Positions 55,031 through 63,849 of a stretch of 64,000 nt of DNA are shown here, piece after piece; position 1 is the first letter of the stretch, and the number at the start of each line of letters is the position of its first letter. Source of the DNA: Rhizocola hellebori (lineage in GTDB: Bacteria > Actinomycetota > Actinomycetes > Mycobacteriales > Micromonosporaceae); the NCBI RefSeq assembly GCF_016862955.1, contig NZ_BONY01000004.1, positions 1 through 64,000 on the forward strand, written 5' to 3'. Position numbers and translations under genes: made by a program. The notes beneath the pieces were generated by a model. It was not told the DNA's origin, did no database searches, and was given only the letters and a program-made list of their open reading frames with translations.

Positions 55031-56920
55031 ATGAGCATGGAAATGGCCGCGTGGAATTCGCTTTATCACGCGATGAACGCTCATGAGGAACGCAGGCCGT
55101 TCTCGCGGGTGACGTTGCGGCGCATCCTGGGCTTCGCCGCGCCGCATCGGGGCAGGCTGACCGGTTTCCTGGCGCTGAGCGTCGTCGGCGCGGTGCTGGC
55201 GGTGGCGACGCCGGTGCTGGCCGGCCGGGTGATCGACGCGATCTTCAGCGGTGGTTCGGCTGATCTGGTGGTGACGCTGGCGATCGCGATCGCGGTGCTG
55301 GCCGTCGCCGAGGCCGGGCTCGGGCTGCTGGCCCGTTGGCTGTCGGCGACCATTGGCGAGGGGCTGATCCTCGACCTGCGCACCGCTGTGTTCGACCATG
55401 TGCAGCAGATGCCGGTGGCGTTCTTCACCCGTACCCGCACGGGCGCACTGGTCAGCCGGTTGAACAATGATGTGATCGGTGCCCAGCGGGCCTTCAGCGA
55501 CACCCTGTCAGGAGTGGTGGGCAATCTAGTCACTCTGCTGCTGACCTTGGTCGTCATGATCCAGCTGTCGTGGCAGATCACCTTGCTGGCGCTGGTTTTG
55601 CTGCCCGTGTTCGTGTTACCTGCGCGGCGGATGGGCAACAAACTCGCCCGCCTCGAACGTGAGGCGGCCAATCACAATTCGACGATGAGCACCAACATGA
55701 CCGAGCGTTTCTCCGCGCCGGGCGCCACGCTGATCAAGCTTTTCGGGCAGCCCGAGCGCGAGTCGGCGGAGTTCGCGGCGCGGGCGTCGCGGGTGCGTGA
55801 CATCGGCGTGCGGACAGCGATGGTGCAATGGGTCTTCGTCACCGCGCTCACCCTGGTGTCGGCGCTGGCGCTGGCCCTGGTCTACGGACTGGGCGGGGTG
55901 TTCGCGCTGCGGGGCAGCCTGGAGCCGGGCTCGGTGGTGGCGCTCGCGCTGCTGCTGGCCAGGCTCTACGCCCCGCTGACCGCACTGGCCAGCGCCCGGG
56001 TGGAGGTGATGAGCGCCTTGGTGAGTTTCGAGCGCGTGTTCGAGATTCTCGACCTCAAGCCGCTGATCCAGCAGCCGGCCGAGCCGAAGAAGGTGCCAGA
56101 CGGGCCGGTGTCGGTGCAGTTCGACGGGGTGGGGTTTGCCTATCCGACGGCGGAGAAGGTCTCGCTGGCCTCGCTGGAGGAGGTCGCGCAGCTCGATACC
56201 CGGGGCGGAGTGCCGGTGCTGCATGACATTTCGTTCACCGCAGAAGCCGGGCAGTTGGTGGCGCTCGTCGGTTCCTCGGGCGCTGGCAAGTCGACCATCG
56301 CGCAGTTGCTGCCCCGGCTCTACGACACCGACAGCGGCACCGTGCGGCTGTCCGGAGTGGACGTACGCGACCTGCCACAGGCCGATCTGCGCAGCACCCT
56401 GGGCATGGTGACCCAGGACGGTCATCTGTTCCACGAGTCGGTGCGGTCCAACCTGCTGCTGGCCCGGCCCGACGCCACCCAAGACGAGCTATGGGATGTG
56501 CTGCGCCGGGCGCGGCTGGCCGATCTGATCGCCGAGATGCCCGACGGGCTCGACACAGTGGTGGGGGAGCGTGGTTACCGGCTGTCCGGCGGCGAGCGGC
56601 AGCGGCTCACCATCGCCCGGGTGCTGCTGTCGCGCCCACGGGTGGTAATCCTCGACGAGGCCACCGCCCACCTCGACTCCACTTCCGAAGTAGCGGTGCA
56701 GGAGGCGCTGGCCGAGGCGTTGGTGGGCCGCACCTGCGTGGTGATCGCCCACCGGCTCTCCACCATCCGTGCCGCCGACCAAATCCTGGTCATCGAAGCA
56801 GGCCGGGTGGTGGAGCGAGGCACCCATCCCGACCTGCTTGCCGCCGGCGGGCGCTACACCCAGCTGTACCGAACACAGTTCGACCAGCCGGCCAATCAAT
56901 CCCTGGCCGCCACCCACTAG
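55031..56920 (+). CDS. ABC exporter (multidrug type, fused domains)
   Basis: A 629-residue protein from ATG 55031; GGAGG ends six bases upstream, so the open frame to 54989 is rejected. Six hydrophobic segments lie in residues 40-330 (FLALSVVGAVLAVATPVLAG; VTLLLTLVVMIQLSWQITLL). The ATPase has Walker A LVGSSGAGKSTIAQLL, signature YRLSGGERQRLTIARVLL and Walker B PRVVILDEATAHLD. It works as a homodimer, exporting drugs or lipids. A MerR/SoxR-type promoter precedes it, so induction by redox-active or toxic compounds is likely. Confidence 0.92.
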   Translation: MSMEMAAWNSLYHAMNAHEERRPFSRVTLRRILGFAAPHRGRLTGFLALSVVGAVLAVATPVLAGRVIDAIFSGGSADLVVTLAIAIAVLAVAEAGLGLLARWLSATIGEGLILDLRTAVFDHVQQMPVAFFTRTRTGALVSRLNNDVIGAQRAFSDTLSGVVGNLVTLLLTLVVMIQLSWQITLLALVLLPVFVLPARRMGNKLARLEREAANHNSTMSTNMTERFSAPGATLIKLFGQPERESAEFAARASRVRDIGVRTAMVQWVFVTALTLVSALALALVYGLGGVFALRGSLEPGSVVALALLLARLYAPLTALASARVEVMSALVSFERVFEILDLKPLIQQPAEPKKVPDGPVSVQFDGVGFAYPTAEKVSLASLEEVAQLDTRGGVPVLHDISFTAEAGQLVALVGSSGAGKSTIAQLLPRLYDTDSGTVRLSGVDVRDLPQADLRSTLGMVTQDGHLFHESVRSNLLLARPDATQDELWDVLRRARLADLIAEMPDGLDTVVGERGYRLSGGERQRLTIARVLLSRPRVVILDEATAHLDSTSEVAVQEALAEALVGRTCVVIAHRLSTIRAADQILVIEAGRVVERGTHPDLLAAGGRYTQLYRTQFDQPANQSLAATH

Positions 56921-57047
56921 CCAGTCCATCGGACAGTCCAGACAGGCCAATTCCCGTTGCACACGCCGATGCCCCATGTCAGGTTCTCCGCGGCCAGACG
57001 CATGACACGCTGGCGGAGCCGTTCGCGATTGGTGGTGTGGGTCTGGT

Positions 57048-57692
57048 TTAGCGTTCGGTGATCCAGGAGCTGGCCAGCCGCGAAGCCAGTGCGATGGCTG
57101 CCTCCTTGGACATGCCGGAGTAGGTCTCCAGCGATCCGCCCACATTTAGCCACCACAGACCCCTGCCGAGATCATGGAATGCCAGATGCCGCCCGTCTTC
57201 GCCAATGGGCTTGTTGCCTAGCAGCAGGCAAAGAGAGCCGTGGCTGACCCACGGCCTCAGTCGGCGCAGAACAGGGTCCTCGCTAATTGGGATGGCGATA
57301 TCTTGTAGATAGTCGAACCCTTGAGACAGCATGAAGTTCCACTGCTCGGCAATGGCTTCTTCTTCGGTGCCGACATGGATACACGTTTGGCTATCGGCCA
57401 GCGCTGATCCATCGGCCCCGTCCTGCCACGCCATCACCACTTTCGCGACGACGTTCAGGTCAGTCGTGCAGCCCCATGCGCTCAGACCGTCATGACCCCA
57501 GATAAGGATCTTCACCGCCGGCTCAGAGCAATGGAGAGCAAGGTCAAGGTGGCCGTGCTTATCGAGGACCGAAGCATCGACGTTGCCTAGCCGGTTGGAA
57601 GTTGCTATTAGCCCGCCATACCAGCCGCGTTCACGATCGACTCCGCGTTGGACAAGCGCGGCGATAAGCCCTTCAGAGTCGGTCGGCCACAT
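57048..57692 (-). CDS. DUF6193-like protein
   Basis: About 214 residues from ATG 57692 (GGAAGG about ten bases upstream; the frame reaches 57764). The C-terminal part DPVLRRLRPWVSHGSLCLLL, then GLWWLNVGGSLETYSGMSKE and AAIALASRLASSWI, resembles DUF6193 proteins (L-R-P-L-x-PW-x-SH-G/x-L, strand, then a helix). The N-terminal half (DSEGLIAALVQRGVDRERGW; DLNVVAKVVMAWQDG) fits less clearly. No catalytic residues are known. The assignment is tentative. Confidence 0.5.
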   Translation of the reverse strand: MWPTDSEGLIAALVQRGVDRERGWYGGLIATSNRLGNVDASVLDKHGHLDLALHCSEPAVKILIWGHDGLSAWGCTTDLNVVAKVVMAWQDGADGSALADSQTCIHVGTEEEAIAEQWNFMLSQGFDYLQDIAIPISEDPVLRRLRPWVSHGSLCLLLGNKPIGEDGRHLAFHDLGRGLWWLNVGGSLETYSGMSKEAAIALASRLASSWITER

Positions 57693-57720
57693 ACGCGCAT
57701 CGTCCTTCCGCTCGCACCGT

Positions 57721-58215
57721 TCATCGATTGGGATTCGGTTCGTGGTCGCCAAGCGACAGCTCATATTCCACGAGCACAGGATGCGGAGGAAAGGAGGTGG
57801 TGGACCGTGCTCCTGTGGGACGCCAGCCGAGTTTTCTGTAGAAGCTGATCGCCCGGTGGTTCTCCTCGAAGACGCGTAGCCGAACCAGGCTGTGCCCCGC
57901 GGCGGCCAGGTGCACCAGGATCTCGTCGTGGACCGCTACCGCCAGGCCGGTTCCCCACGTGTCCACGGCTGTACCGAAATGCAGCAGTTCGTTGCCGCGG
58001 GTGGCCGCGAATCCGCTGATGACGCCGGTGTGCTCGACAACGTAGACGTCGATATCCGGGTGGGCGATCTCAGCGATCCACCGTGCATGGATCTGGTCGC
58101 GCGGGAACGGATAGTCTTCTTGCGGAAAGATATGTCCGAGCCCACGCACCGCCCCGACGTGTTGAAGGTCGACCAGAGCATCCAGATCATGGAGACCGGC
58201 AAGTCGCAGCAGCAT
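57721..58215 (-). CDS. GNAT-family N-acetyltransferase
   Basis: A 164-residue protein from ATG 58215 (GAGGAT upstream). GNAT landmarks: LRLAGLHDLDALVDLQHVGA at the start, DVYVVEHTGVISGFAATRGN, then the acetyl-CoA segment around TWGTGLAVAVHDEILVHLAA and LRVFEENHRAISFYRKLGWR with PTG. The substrate is unknown. It is 29 bases upstream of the DUF6193-like gene and likely co-transcribed with it. Confidence 0.88.
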   Translation of the reverse strand: MLLRLAGLHDLDALVDLQHVGAVRGLGHIFPQEDYPFPRDQIHARWIAEIAHPDIDVYVVEHTGVISGFAATRGNELLHFGTAVDTWGTGLAVAVHDEILVHLAAAGHSLVRLRVFEENHRAISFYRKLGWRPTGARSTTSFPPHPVLVEYELSLGDHEPNPNR

Positions 58216-58225
58216 CGCTGGATCC

Positions 58226-58423
58226 TCATCCAATGCCTGCGCTGAACGCAATCGAATAGATGCCGCCGCGATCGGTGTGGGACACCGCGATTGGCGCCAT
58301 CCTCGCCCTGACGGTTCCGGTCACGGCCACGGCACCATCCGAAGAGGTGCCCACAGCCAGCTGAAGACACCAGCGCGGTGTGGCCAGGTACTCACCGGAA
58401 GGTACATCGGCTGGTCGGCTCAC
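58226..58423 (-). CDS. Small protein, function unknown
   Basis: A 65-residue frame from GTG 58423 with GAAGG close upstream, ending ten bases before the GNAT gene. It is beta-prone (EYLATPRWCLQLAVGTSSDG; AVAVTGTVRARMAPIAVSHT) with high GC at third positions. It may be a complete small gene or a fragment. No family recognised. Confidence 0.4.
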   Translation of the reverse strand: MSRPADVPSGEYLATPRWCLQLAVGTSSDGAVAVTGTVRARMAPIAVSHTDRGGIYSIAFSAGIG

Positions 58424-58556
58424 CTTCGCCGGCGTCCCAGTGATCGGGAATGATCCGGCGCGACACCCGCAGGGTCGTTACTGTCCTGCCGCATGAGCCG
58501 TTGCCTCCTTCCTCCACCAGTCGTCGCCTGAGCGCGAGCGACACCTGCTGAGCTTG

Positions 58557-58576
58557 CCGGGCTGCATTAAGCCCGG
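58557..58576. terminator. Hairpin upstream of the EamA gene
   Basis: CCGGGCT (58557-58563) and AGCCCGG (58570-58576) form a seven-base stem with a six-base loop, 60 bases before the transporter start. It could be a terminator or a 5' regulatory hairpin. Confidence 0.4.
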
Positions 58577-58636
58577 CCGGTGAGTCGTTCGCACAGCCGT
58601 ATCCGGCCCGACGACTTTCCACAATGGAGCTAAAGG

Positions 58637-59542
58637 ATGCACAAAGCACTTCAGGGCGCTGTCTATGTGGCAGTGGCCGCGATCGCCTGGGGCATGGGCG
58701 GTGTGGTGGCCTCGGTCCTCTATCGCACAAGCGGAATCGGCCCACTCGCGGTTTCGTTCTGGCGGGCGGCGTTCGGCATCGCCGTGTTAGCGATCGTCCA
58801 AAGCGCACGGCGCAAGAGCGTTCGGCAGAATCACAAGGTCATCGTCGTGATCGGGATCGGCTTGGCGGTCTATCAGTCCGCGTACTACCTCAGCATCGCG
58901 CAGGCAGGTGTGGCCGTCGGCACCGTCGCGACCCTCGGCGCCTGCCCGGTGATGGTCGCCCTGGGCGGACGGCTCTTTCTGCGTGAACGCCTCGCTGCGC
59001 GTACGGTTCTGGCCATCGGGATCGCCGTCGCGGGTCTCGCTCTGCTGGTCAGCGGAGGAGCTGTGGGTCCGCATCCGGTCGCCGGGTTGCTCTGGGCGCT
59101 CGGGTCCGCCGCGGGCTATGCGACGGTCACTCTCGTAGCTCGCGAATACGCGTACCACATTGGACAAGACGACATAGCAACAACGCTGAAAACGTTCGCT
59201 GTCGCAGCCGTCTGTCTGCTGCCCTTCGCCGTGGCCGAGGGTATCTTCCCGACCGCGCACGCCGAAATGGCTTTTGTCTGGCTATTGTTTTTGGGAATCG
59301 TGCCTACCGCCGTTGCTTACACCCTGTTCTTTGTGGGTTTGAGGACCGTGACCGCCTCCGTGGCTGCGATCTTGGTGCTGCTGGAGCCGGTGAGCGCGCT
59401 GGCAATGGCGGTCGGGTTGCTGGGCGAGCGGCTGACGCTATCAGCGATCCTAGGCACCGCGCTGTTGCTGGCGGCGGTAGTCACGACGATACGCGGCAGC
59501 CAGATGCGGCGAATTCAAAGACCCGCACCCCATCCCGGCTGA
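58637..59542 (+). CDS. EamA/DMT-family transporter
   Basis: A 301-residue membrane protein with ten hydrophobic segments in two EamA repeats. First: VYVAVAAIAWGMGGVVASVL through CPVMVALGGRLFLRERL. Second: LLWALGSAAGYATVTLVARE through LLEPVSALAMAVGLLGERL. The LLEPV-x-A-x-x-x-x-x-x-LGERL motif is diagnostic. TAAAGG is immediately upstream. It exports a small metabolite or amino acid; substrate unknown. Confidence 0.92.
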   Translation: MHKALQGAVYVAVAAIAWGMGGVVASVLYRTSGIGPLAVSFWRAAFGIAVLAIVQSARRKSVRQNHKVIVVIGIGLAVYQSAYYLSIAQAGVAVGTVATLGACPVMVALGGRLFLRERLAARTVLAIGIAVAGLALLVSGGAVGPHPVAGLLWALGSAAGYATVTLVAREYAYHIGQDDIATTLKTFAVAAVCLLPFAVAEGIFPTAHAEMAFVWLLFLGIVPTAVAYTLFFVGLRTVTASVAAILVLLEPVSALAMAVGLLGERLTLSAILGTALLLAAVVTTIRGSQMRRIQRPAPHPG

Positions 59543-60014
59543 TGCTGGGTCAATCGAGGCGTAGCAGATCCATGCCCGCCAACGGGGAACGATGGCGGCG
59601 GGCCAGACCGAGCCCTACCTTGGACGCTCAGGGGTATTCCGGACATCAGCGATATCGCTGGCCAACTCAACCTTTTGCGCGGTTGCTGGAACTCACTCGC
59701 GAAGCCGATCTGGCCGGTTTGCGAGGGAAGTAAGGCGAATCGGTCCAAGGCTGGCAGGTCTGCGCGATGCCGCAGTTCCGCGCGAGTCGAAGTATGTGAT
59801 CTACTACTGGCCGGGACGCTCGAAGGCGCGAGTCCTGGTCGAAGAACGATTGGGCGGCTCGGAGCGGTTCGACGGCAAGATGCGCTGCCCGATAAAGAAA
59901 CTTGCTTCTCGGGCGGTGTGTTCAGGTGGGCTTGTTCGTCGAGGTCCGAAAGCGCGTGTGGCATCGCATGAACTGGCCACTGCGTGCGATCCGGTGCGAC
60001 ACGGCGGTCTGCCG
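59543..60014. other. 470-bp intergenic region before the second SARP regulator
   Basis: The SARP reading frame stays open back to 59592, but the extension has no domain sequence and no Shine-Dalgarno support. No confident gene, repeat or promoter is seen here. Confidence 0.5.
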
Positions 60015-62837
60015 GTGAGCGGGCAGGTGCGTCTGGCGGTCCTGGGGTCGATTCGCGGCTGGCGCAACGGGGTCGAGTTTGCGCTTCGCCCGCCACAGGC
60101 ACGCGCGGTGCTGGCGGTCCTGCTGGCCCGGGTTGGCCGGCCGGTCAGTGTGACGGACATGTTGGACGTCGTGTGGGGTCCGCAGGCGCCAGATGCTGCA
60201 GCGAACGCCGTTCATGTCCACGTGCGGACGCTTCGCCGGTTGCTGGAACCCGAGCTGGTGGCTCGTGACGGCGGCGAGTGGCTCCTGCGCGGCAGCGGTG
60301 GATACCAGATCGACGGCACTCACGGCGTGATCGACCTGCTGGAGTTCCGCGGGCTGATCGATCAGGCAAGGTCGGCTCAGGACACCGCATCCGTGGTGAC
60401 AAGCTATCGGTCCGCGCTGAAGCTGTGGACGGGCCCGATCGCCGGCAACATTGACGCCACGGTCCGTTCGCATCCGCTGTTCCAGGAGGTCGAACGCGAA
60501 TGTATGGAGGCGGCACGCACCGCCGCTGACGCAGCGCTGGCTGCGGGGCAGGCCACCGCCATGTTGCAAGCCATCCACACCATCGCCGAACGTGACATCC
60601 TCGACGAGTCGATGCAGGCCAGGCTGGTCTTGCTGCTTGCCGCGGCGGGCCGCCAGGCGCAGGCCCTGGAAAGGTTCGAGCTGGTCCGCCGGACATTGGC
60701 CGACGAACTGGGGGTCGACCCAGGCGAGGAGTTGACTGCCGCCCATCGCGAGGTGCTGCGCCCGGCAGCGGTCATACCGCTGACGTCGACGGGACAGGCG
60801 AGCGCGGCCGCGGGACCCGCGCAGCTGCCACCCGATCTGCCGACGTTCACCGGCCGCGTCGCCGAGCTTGCCGCTGCGGCGGCGCTTAAGCCCGACGGAG
60901 GCGCCGTGTGGCCGCTGATCACCGTGGTCGGCATGGCCGGTGTGGGCAAGACCGCGCTGGCGGTGCGCCTGGCCCATGAGGTGGCTGACCGCTATCCCGA
61001 CGGCCAGCTGTTCGTCAACCTGCGCGGCTTCGACCCCGGCAGCGCGCCAACCGACCCGGCCGACGCGCTGCACGGGTTCCTCGAAGCGTTCGGGATCACT
61101 GCGGCGAAGGTGCCGCGCACGCTCGACGGGATGGTTACCTCGTACCGCAGCCTGCTGGCTGGGCGGCGGGTCCTAGTTGTCCTCGACAACGCCCGCGACG
61201 CCGAGCAGGTCCGTCCACTTCTGCCCGGCAGCCGCGGCTGTCTGACTGTCGTCACCAGCCGGACCACGCTGTCAGGCCTGGCGGTGACCAACGGTGCGCA
61301 TCCGCTGCCGCTGCAAGCGTTGTCCACACAGGACGCCCTCGACCTGCTGGCCCACCGACTCGGCCGCGAGCGGGTCGACGCGCAGGCGCAGGCAGCAACC
61401 GCGATCATCCGGTACTGCGGCGGCCTGCCGCTGGCCCTGGCCGTCGTCGCTGCGGCGGCTGCCACTGACCCGGCGCTGAGCCTGGAGGCGATCGCCGCCG
61501 ACCTTGCGGCCACGCACGGTCGCCTCGACGCGTTCGCCGCCACCGAAGCGGTGACCGACGTGCGCGCGGTGTTCTCCTGGTCGTATCAGGCCCTCAGCGC
61601 TGAGGCCGCCCGGCTGTTGCGGCTTCTGGGCACGGCGCGGGTCGGACCGGACATCGGCGTTGCTGCGGCGGCAAGCCTGGCCGGGGTGCCGCTCGCGCAG
61701 GTTCGCCCGCTGCTGTCTGAGTTGCTCCAGGCCAGCCTCGTCAGCCGGTCCGCGGTGGATCGGTACGTCTTGCACGACCTGATCGCAGCGTTCGCCGCCG
61801 AGACTGCCACTGGCGACGGCGAACGTCAGGCGGCCCTGCACCGGTTGCTCGACTACTACCGCCTCACCGCGCTGGCCGCCGAGCGCCTCTACCTGCCCGT
61901 CCGAGAACCGATCCAGCCGGACCTGCCCGCGCCACCGGTCGAAGGCCCCACCGACCGCGATGCGGCCGAGGCGTGGTTGACCGCGGAACGGCTCACCCTC
62001 CTGGACGCGGTACGCCAAGCGGCGGCATTGGGGATGGCCGACCACGCCTGGCACATCGCATGGAGCACCGCCCCTTTCCTGCACCTCACCGGGCAGTGGG
62101 ACGACATGCGCACCGGCCTGCAGCTGGCGCTGGCGGCCTGCTCGGACACGGCGGACGCCCAGACGGTGGCAAACATCTGCGTGGATTTGGGCATCGTCAC
62201 GACTGAGCTGGGTCTGCATGAGGAGGCCCAGACGCATCTCGTGCGTGCCGGTGAGATCTTCGGCACGCTCGGCGATCGCAGGAATCAGGGCAGGGTCTCC
62301 CGGCAGATGGCGTACCTGTGCGTGCAACGCGACAGCCTCGCCGAGGCGCTGGCGCATACCGCCGACGCGCTGGCGCATACCATCGCCGCCGGGTACCGGG
62401 CCGGCGAAGCTTCGGCATTGAACTTTGCCGCCTGGATCCACGTGCTTGCCGGCGAACCCGCGCTGGCCATCGACAACGGCGAGCGTGCGATAGCGATCTT
62501 CCAGGAGGTCGGCAACGAGCCTGGCGTCGCCAGCTCCTGGGACACGCTGGGTCATGCGCACCACAAGCTCGGCGACTTCGCGCGCGCTGAGGACTGCTAT
62601 TTGGCTGCGCTGTCCCTGCGCCGCAAGCAACGAAGCCGCGTCTTCGAGGCGGATATCCTGCACCGCCTCGGCGACAACCACCTTGCCGCAGGCGCATCCG
62701 ACAAGGCGCGGGAGCATTGGAAGCAAGCCCTCGTCATCATGGAGGAGATGGGCGGCCCCGGCGTTGAGGAGCTGCGGCGCAAGGTCGCCTCCAGCGCGGC
62801 CGCTCAGGCCGATCACGTCACCGTGCACCGCCGCTGA
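60015..62837 (+). CDS. SARP/AfsR-type regulator with NB-ARC ATPase and TPR domains
   Basis: A 940-residue protein from GTG 60015 (GTG 60027 is an alternative). Residues about 1-90 form the SARP winged helix (VRLAVLGSIRGWRNGVEFAL; MLDVVWGPQAPDAAANAVHV), 95-245 the BTAD domain. The NB-ARC ATPase has P-loop VVGMAGVGKTALAVRL near 305, Walker B RVLVVLDNARDAEQ and GLPLALAVVAAAA. TPR repeats occupy the C-terminal 250 residues (EAQTHLVRAGEIFGTLGDRR; LGDFARAEDCYLAALSLRRK). It resembles the 12.7-kb regulator. 11-bp-spaced repeats lie at the promoter of the hydrolase gene next to it. Confidence 0.92.
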   Translation: MSGQVRLAVLGSIRGWRNGVEFALRPPQARAVLAVLLARVGRPVSVTDMLDVVWGPQAPDAAANAVHVHVRTLRRLLEPELVARDGGEWLLRGSGGYQIDGTHGVIDLLEFRGLIDQARSAQDTASVVTSYRSALKLWTGPIAGNIDATVRSHPLFQEVERECMEAARTAADAALAAGQATAMLQAIHTIAERDILDESMQARLVLLLAAAGRQAQALERFELVRRTLADELGVDPGEELTAAHREVLRPAAVIPLTSTGQASAAAGPAQLPPDLPTFTGRVAELAAAAALKPDGGAVWPLITVVGMAGVGKTALAVRLAHEVADRYPDGQLFVNLRGFDPGSAPTDPADALHGFLEAFGITAAKVPRTLDGMVTSYRSLLAGRRVLVVLDNARDAEQVRPLLPGSRGCLTVVTSRTTLSGLAVTNGAHPLPLQALSTQDALDLLAHRLGRERVDAQAQAATAIIRYCGGLPLALAVVAAAAATDPALSLEAIAADLAATHGRLDAFAATEAVTDVRAVFSWSYQALSAEAARLLRLLGTARVGPDIGVAAAASLAGVPLAQVRPLLSELLQASLVSRSAVDRYVLHDLIAAFAAETATGDGERQAALHRLLDYYRLTALAAERLYLPVREPIQPDLPAPPVEGPTDRDAAEAWLTAERLTLLDAVRQAAALGMADHAWHIAWSTAPFLHLTGQWDDMRTGLQLALAACSDTADAQTVANICVDLGIVTTELGLHEEAQTHLVRAGEIFGTLGDRRNQGRVSRQMAYLCVQRDSLAEALAHTADALAHTIAAGYRAGEASALNFAAWIHVLAGEPALAIDNGERAIAIFQEVGNEPGVASSWDTLGHAHHKLGDFARAEDCYLAALSLRRKQRSRVFEADILHRLGDNHLAAGASDKAREHWKQALVIMEEMGGPGVEELRRKVASSAAAQADHVTVHRR

Positions 62838-62891
62838 GGCGCTAGCCCGTCACCCCGCGTCGCGCTGTGGCGGGCGCGTGGCTTCCTGCCG

Positions 62892-62935
62892 TTCAGATTT
62901 CATTCAGACCTCGCCATCCGTCGTGTCCATACCGT
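62892..62935 (+). promoter_or_regulatory. SARP/PhoP-type direct repeats with -10 hexamer before the hydrolase gene
   Basis: TTCAGA at 62892-62897 recurs at 62903-62908, 11 bases apart, and TACCGT (TANNNT) lies at 62930-62935. The second repeat occupies the expected -35 position, as in promoters activated by SARP or PhoP regulators. The adjacent SARP gene is the natural candidate. Confidence 0.6.
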
Positions 62936-62951
62936 GGTGCCACACCGAGAT

Positions 62952-62969
62952 CCGTGGCCGCGGCCACGG
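62952..62969. promoter_or_regulatory. Perfect 18-bp palindrome in the hydrolase leader
   Basis: CCGTGGCCGCGGCCACGG lies between the predicted start of transcription and ATG 62990, beginning 17 bases after the -10. It could be an operator or an RNA hairpin before the ribosome site. Confidence 0.5.
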
Positions 62970-62989
62970 GCACCGACGGAAGGAAACCC

Positions 62990-63835
62990 ATGGCACACCA
63001 CACATCGCGCGGCGAATACCGCCGCCGAACCTTGCTCACCGGCGCGCTCGGCGCCACGGCGGCCGTGCTCACGCCGACGCTGTTCACCTCGGCCGCCTCC
63101 GCCTCGGTCGCACCGACCTCGACCGCGCAAGCACGTCCGACCGTGGTGCTGGTCCACGGGGCGTTCGCCGACGCCTCCGGGTGGGGCGATGTCATCCAGG
63201 CGCTGCGCCGCGACGGCTACCCGGTGCTGGCGCCGGCCAACCCGATCCGCGGCGTCGCGTCCGATTCCGCGTACCTGGCATCGATCCTGCACACCATCAC
63301 GGGGCCGATCGTCCTGGTCGGACACTCATACGGCGGGGTGGTCATCACCAATGCCGCCACCGGCAACCCGAACGTCAAGGCGCTGGTCTACATCGCAGCG
63401 TTCGCCCCAGACGAGGGCGAAACGGTGTTCGGGCTGCAGACGATGTTCCCCGGCTCCAAGCTCAGCGAAGCAGCGCTGGACTTCCGGCCGTACTCGTTGC
63501 CTGGCGGCGCCGCCGGAGTTGACGGGTACGTCAAGAAGGACGCGTTCCGTGAGGTCTTCGCCGGCGACCTGCCCCGGGCGACCACCGACCTGATGTGGGC
63601 CACCCAGCGTCCGGGCGATACGAACACCCTGCAGCAGGTTTCCGGCCCACCGGCGTGGAAGACGATTCCGTCGCACTACCTGGTGGCCCGCAACGACAAC
63701 CTCATTCCCGCCGCCGCCCAGCGCTTCATGGCCACCCGTGCGGGCGCCCGAACGGTCGAGGTCAATGCCTCCCATGTCGCCATGATGTCCCGCCCCGACC
63801 TGACCACAGACCTCATCAGGCGCGCCGCGCGCTGA
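62990..63835 (+). CDS. Secreted alpha/beta hydrolase (probable Tat substrate)
   Basis: A 281-residue protein from ATG 62990 with GGAAGG upstream. The N-terminus [20 protein letters not shown] is a twin-arginine signal, cleaved near SASA. The fold motifs are [14 protein letters not shown] (oxyanion), [11 protein letters not shown] (nucleophile Ser) and [20 protein letters not shown] (acid-bearing loop), with a late His in [12 protein letters not shown]. It is exported folded. The next gene, another hydrolase, is in the same operon. An 11-bp-repeat promoter suggests SARP control. Substrate unknown (esterase-like). Confidence 0.88.
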   Translation: MAHHTSRGEYRRRTLLTGALGATAAVLTPTLFTSAASASVAPTSTAQARPTVVLVHGAFADASGWGDVIQALRRDGYPVLAPANPIRGVASDSAYLASILHTITGPIVLVGHSYGGVVITNAATGNPNVKALVYIAAFAPDEGETVFGLQTMFPGSKLSEAALDFRPYSLPGGAAGVDGYVKKDAFREVFAGDLPRATTDLMWATQRPGDTNTLQQVSGPPAWKTIPSHYLVARNDNLIPAAAQRFMATRAGARTVEVNASHVAMMSRPDLTTDLIRRAAR

Positions 63836-63849
63836 AAGGAGCAGCTCCG

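Noticed and set aside
59592-60014. N-terminal extension of the second SARP protein
   Set aside because: No domain similarity and no ribosome site; SARP proteins begin near the winged helix, which starts right after GTG 60015.
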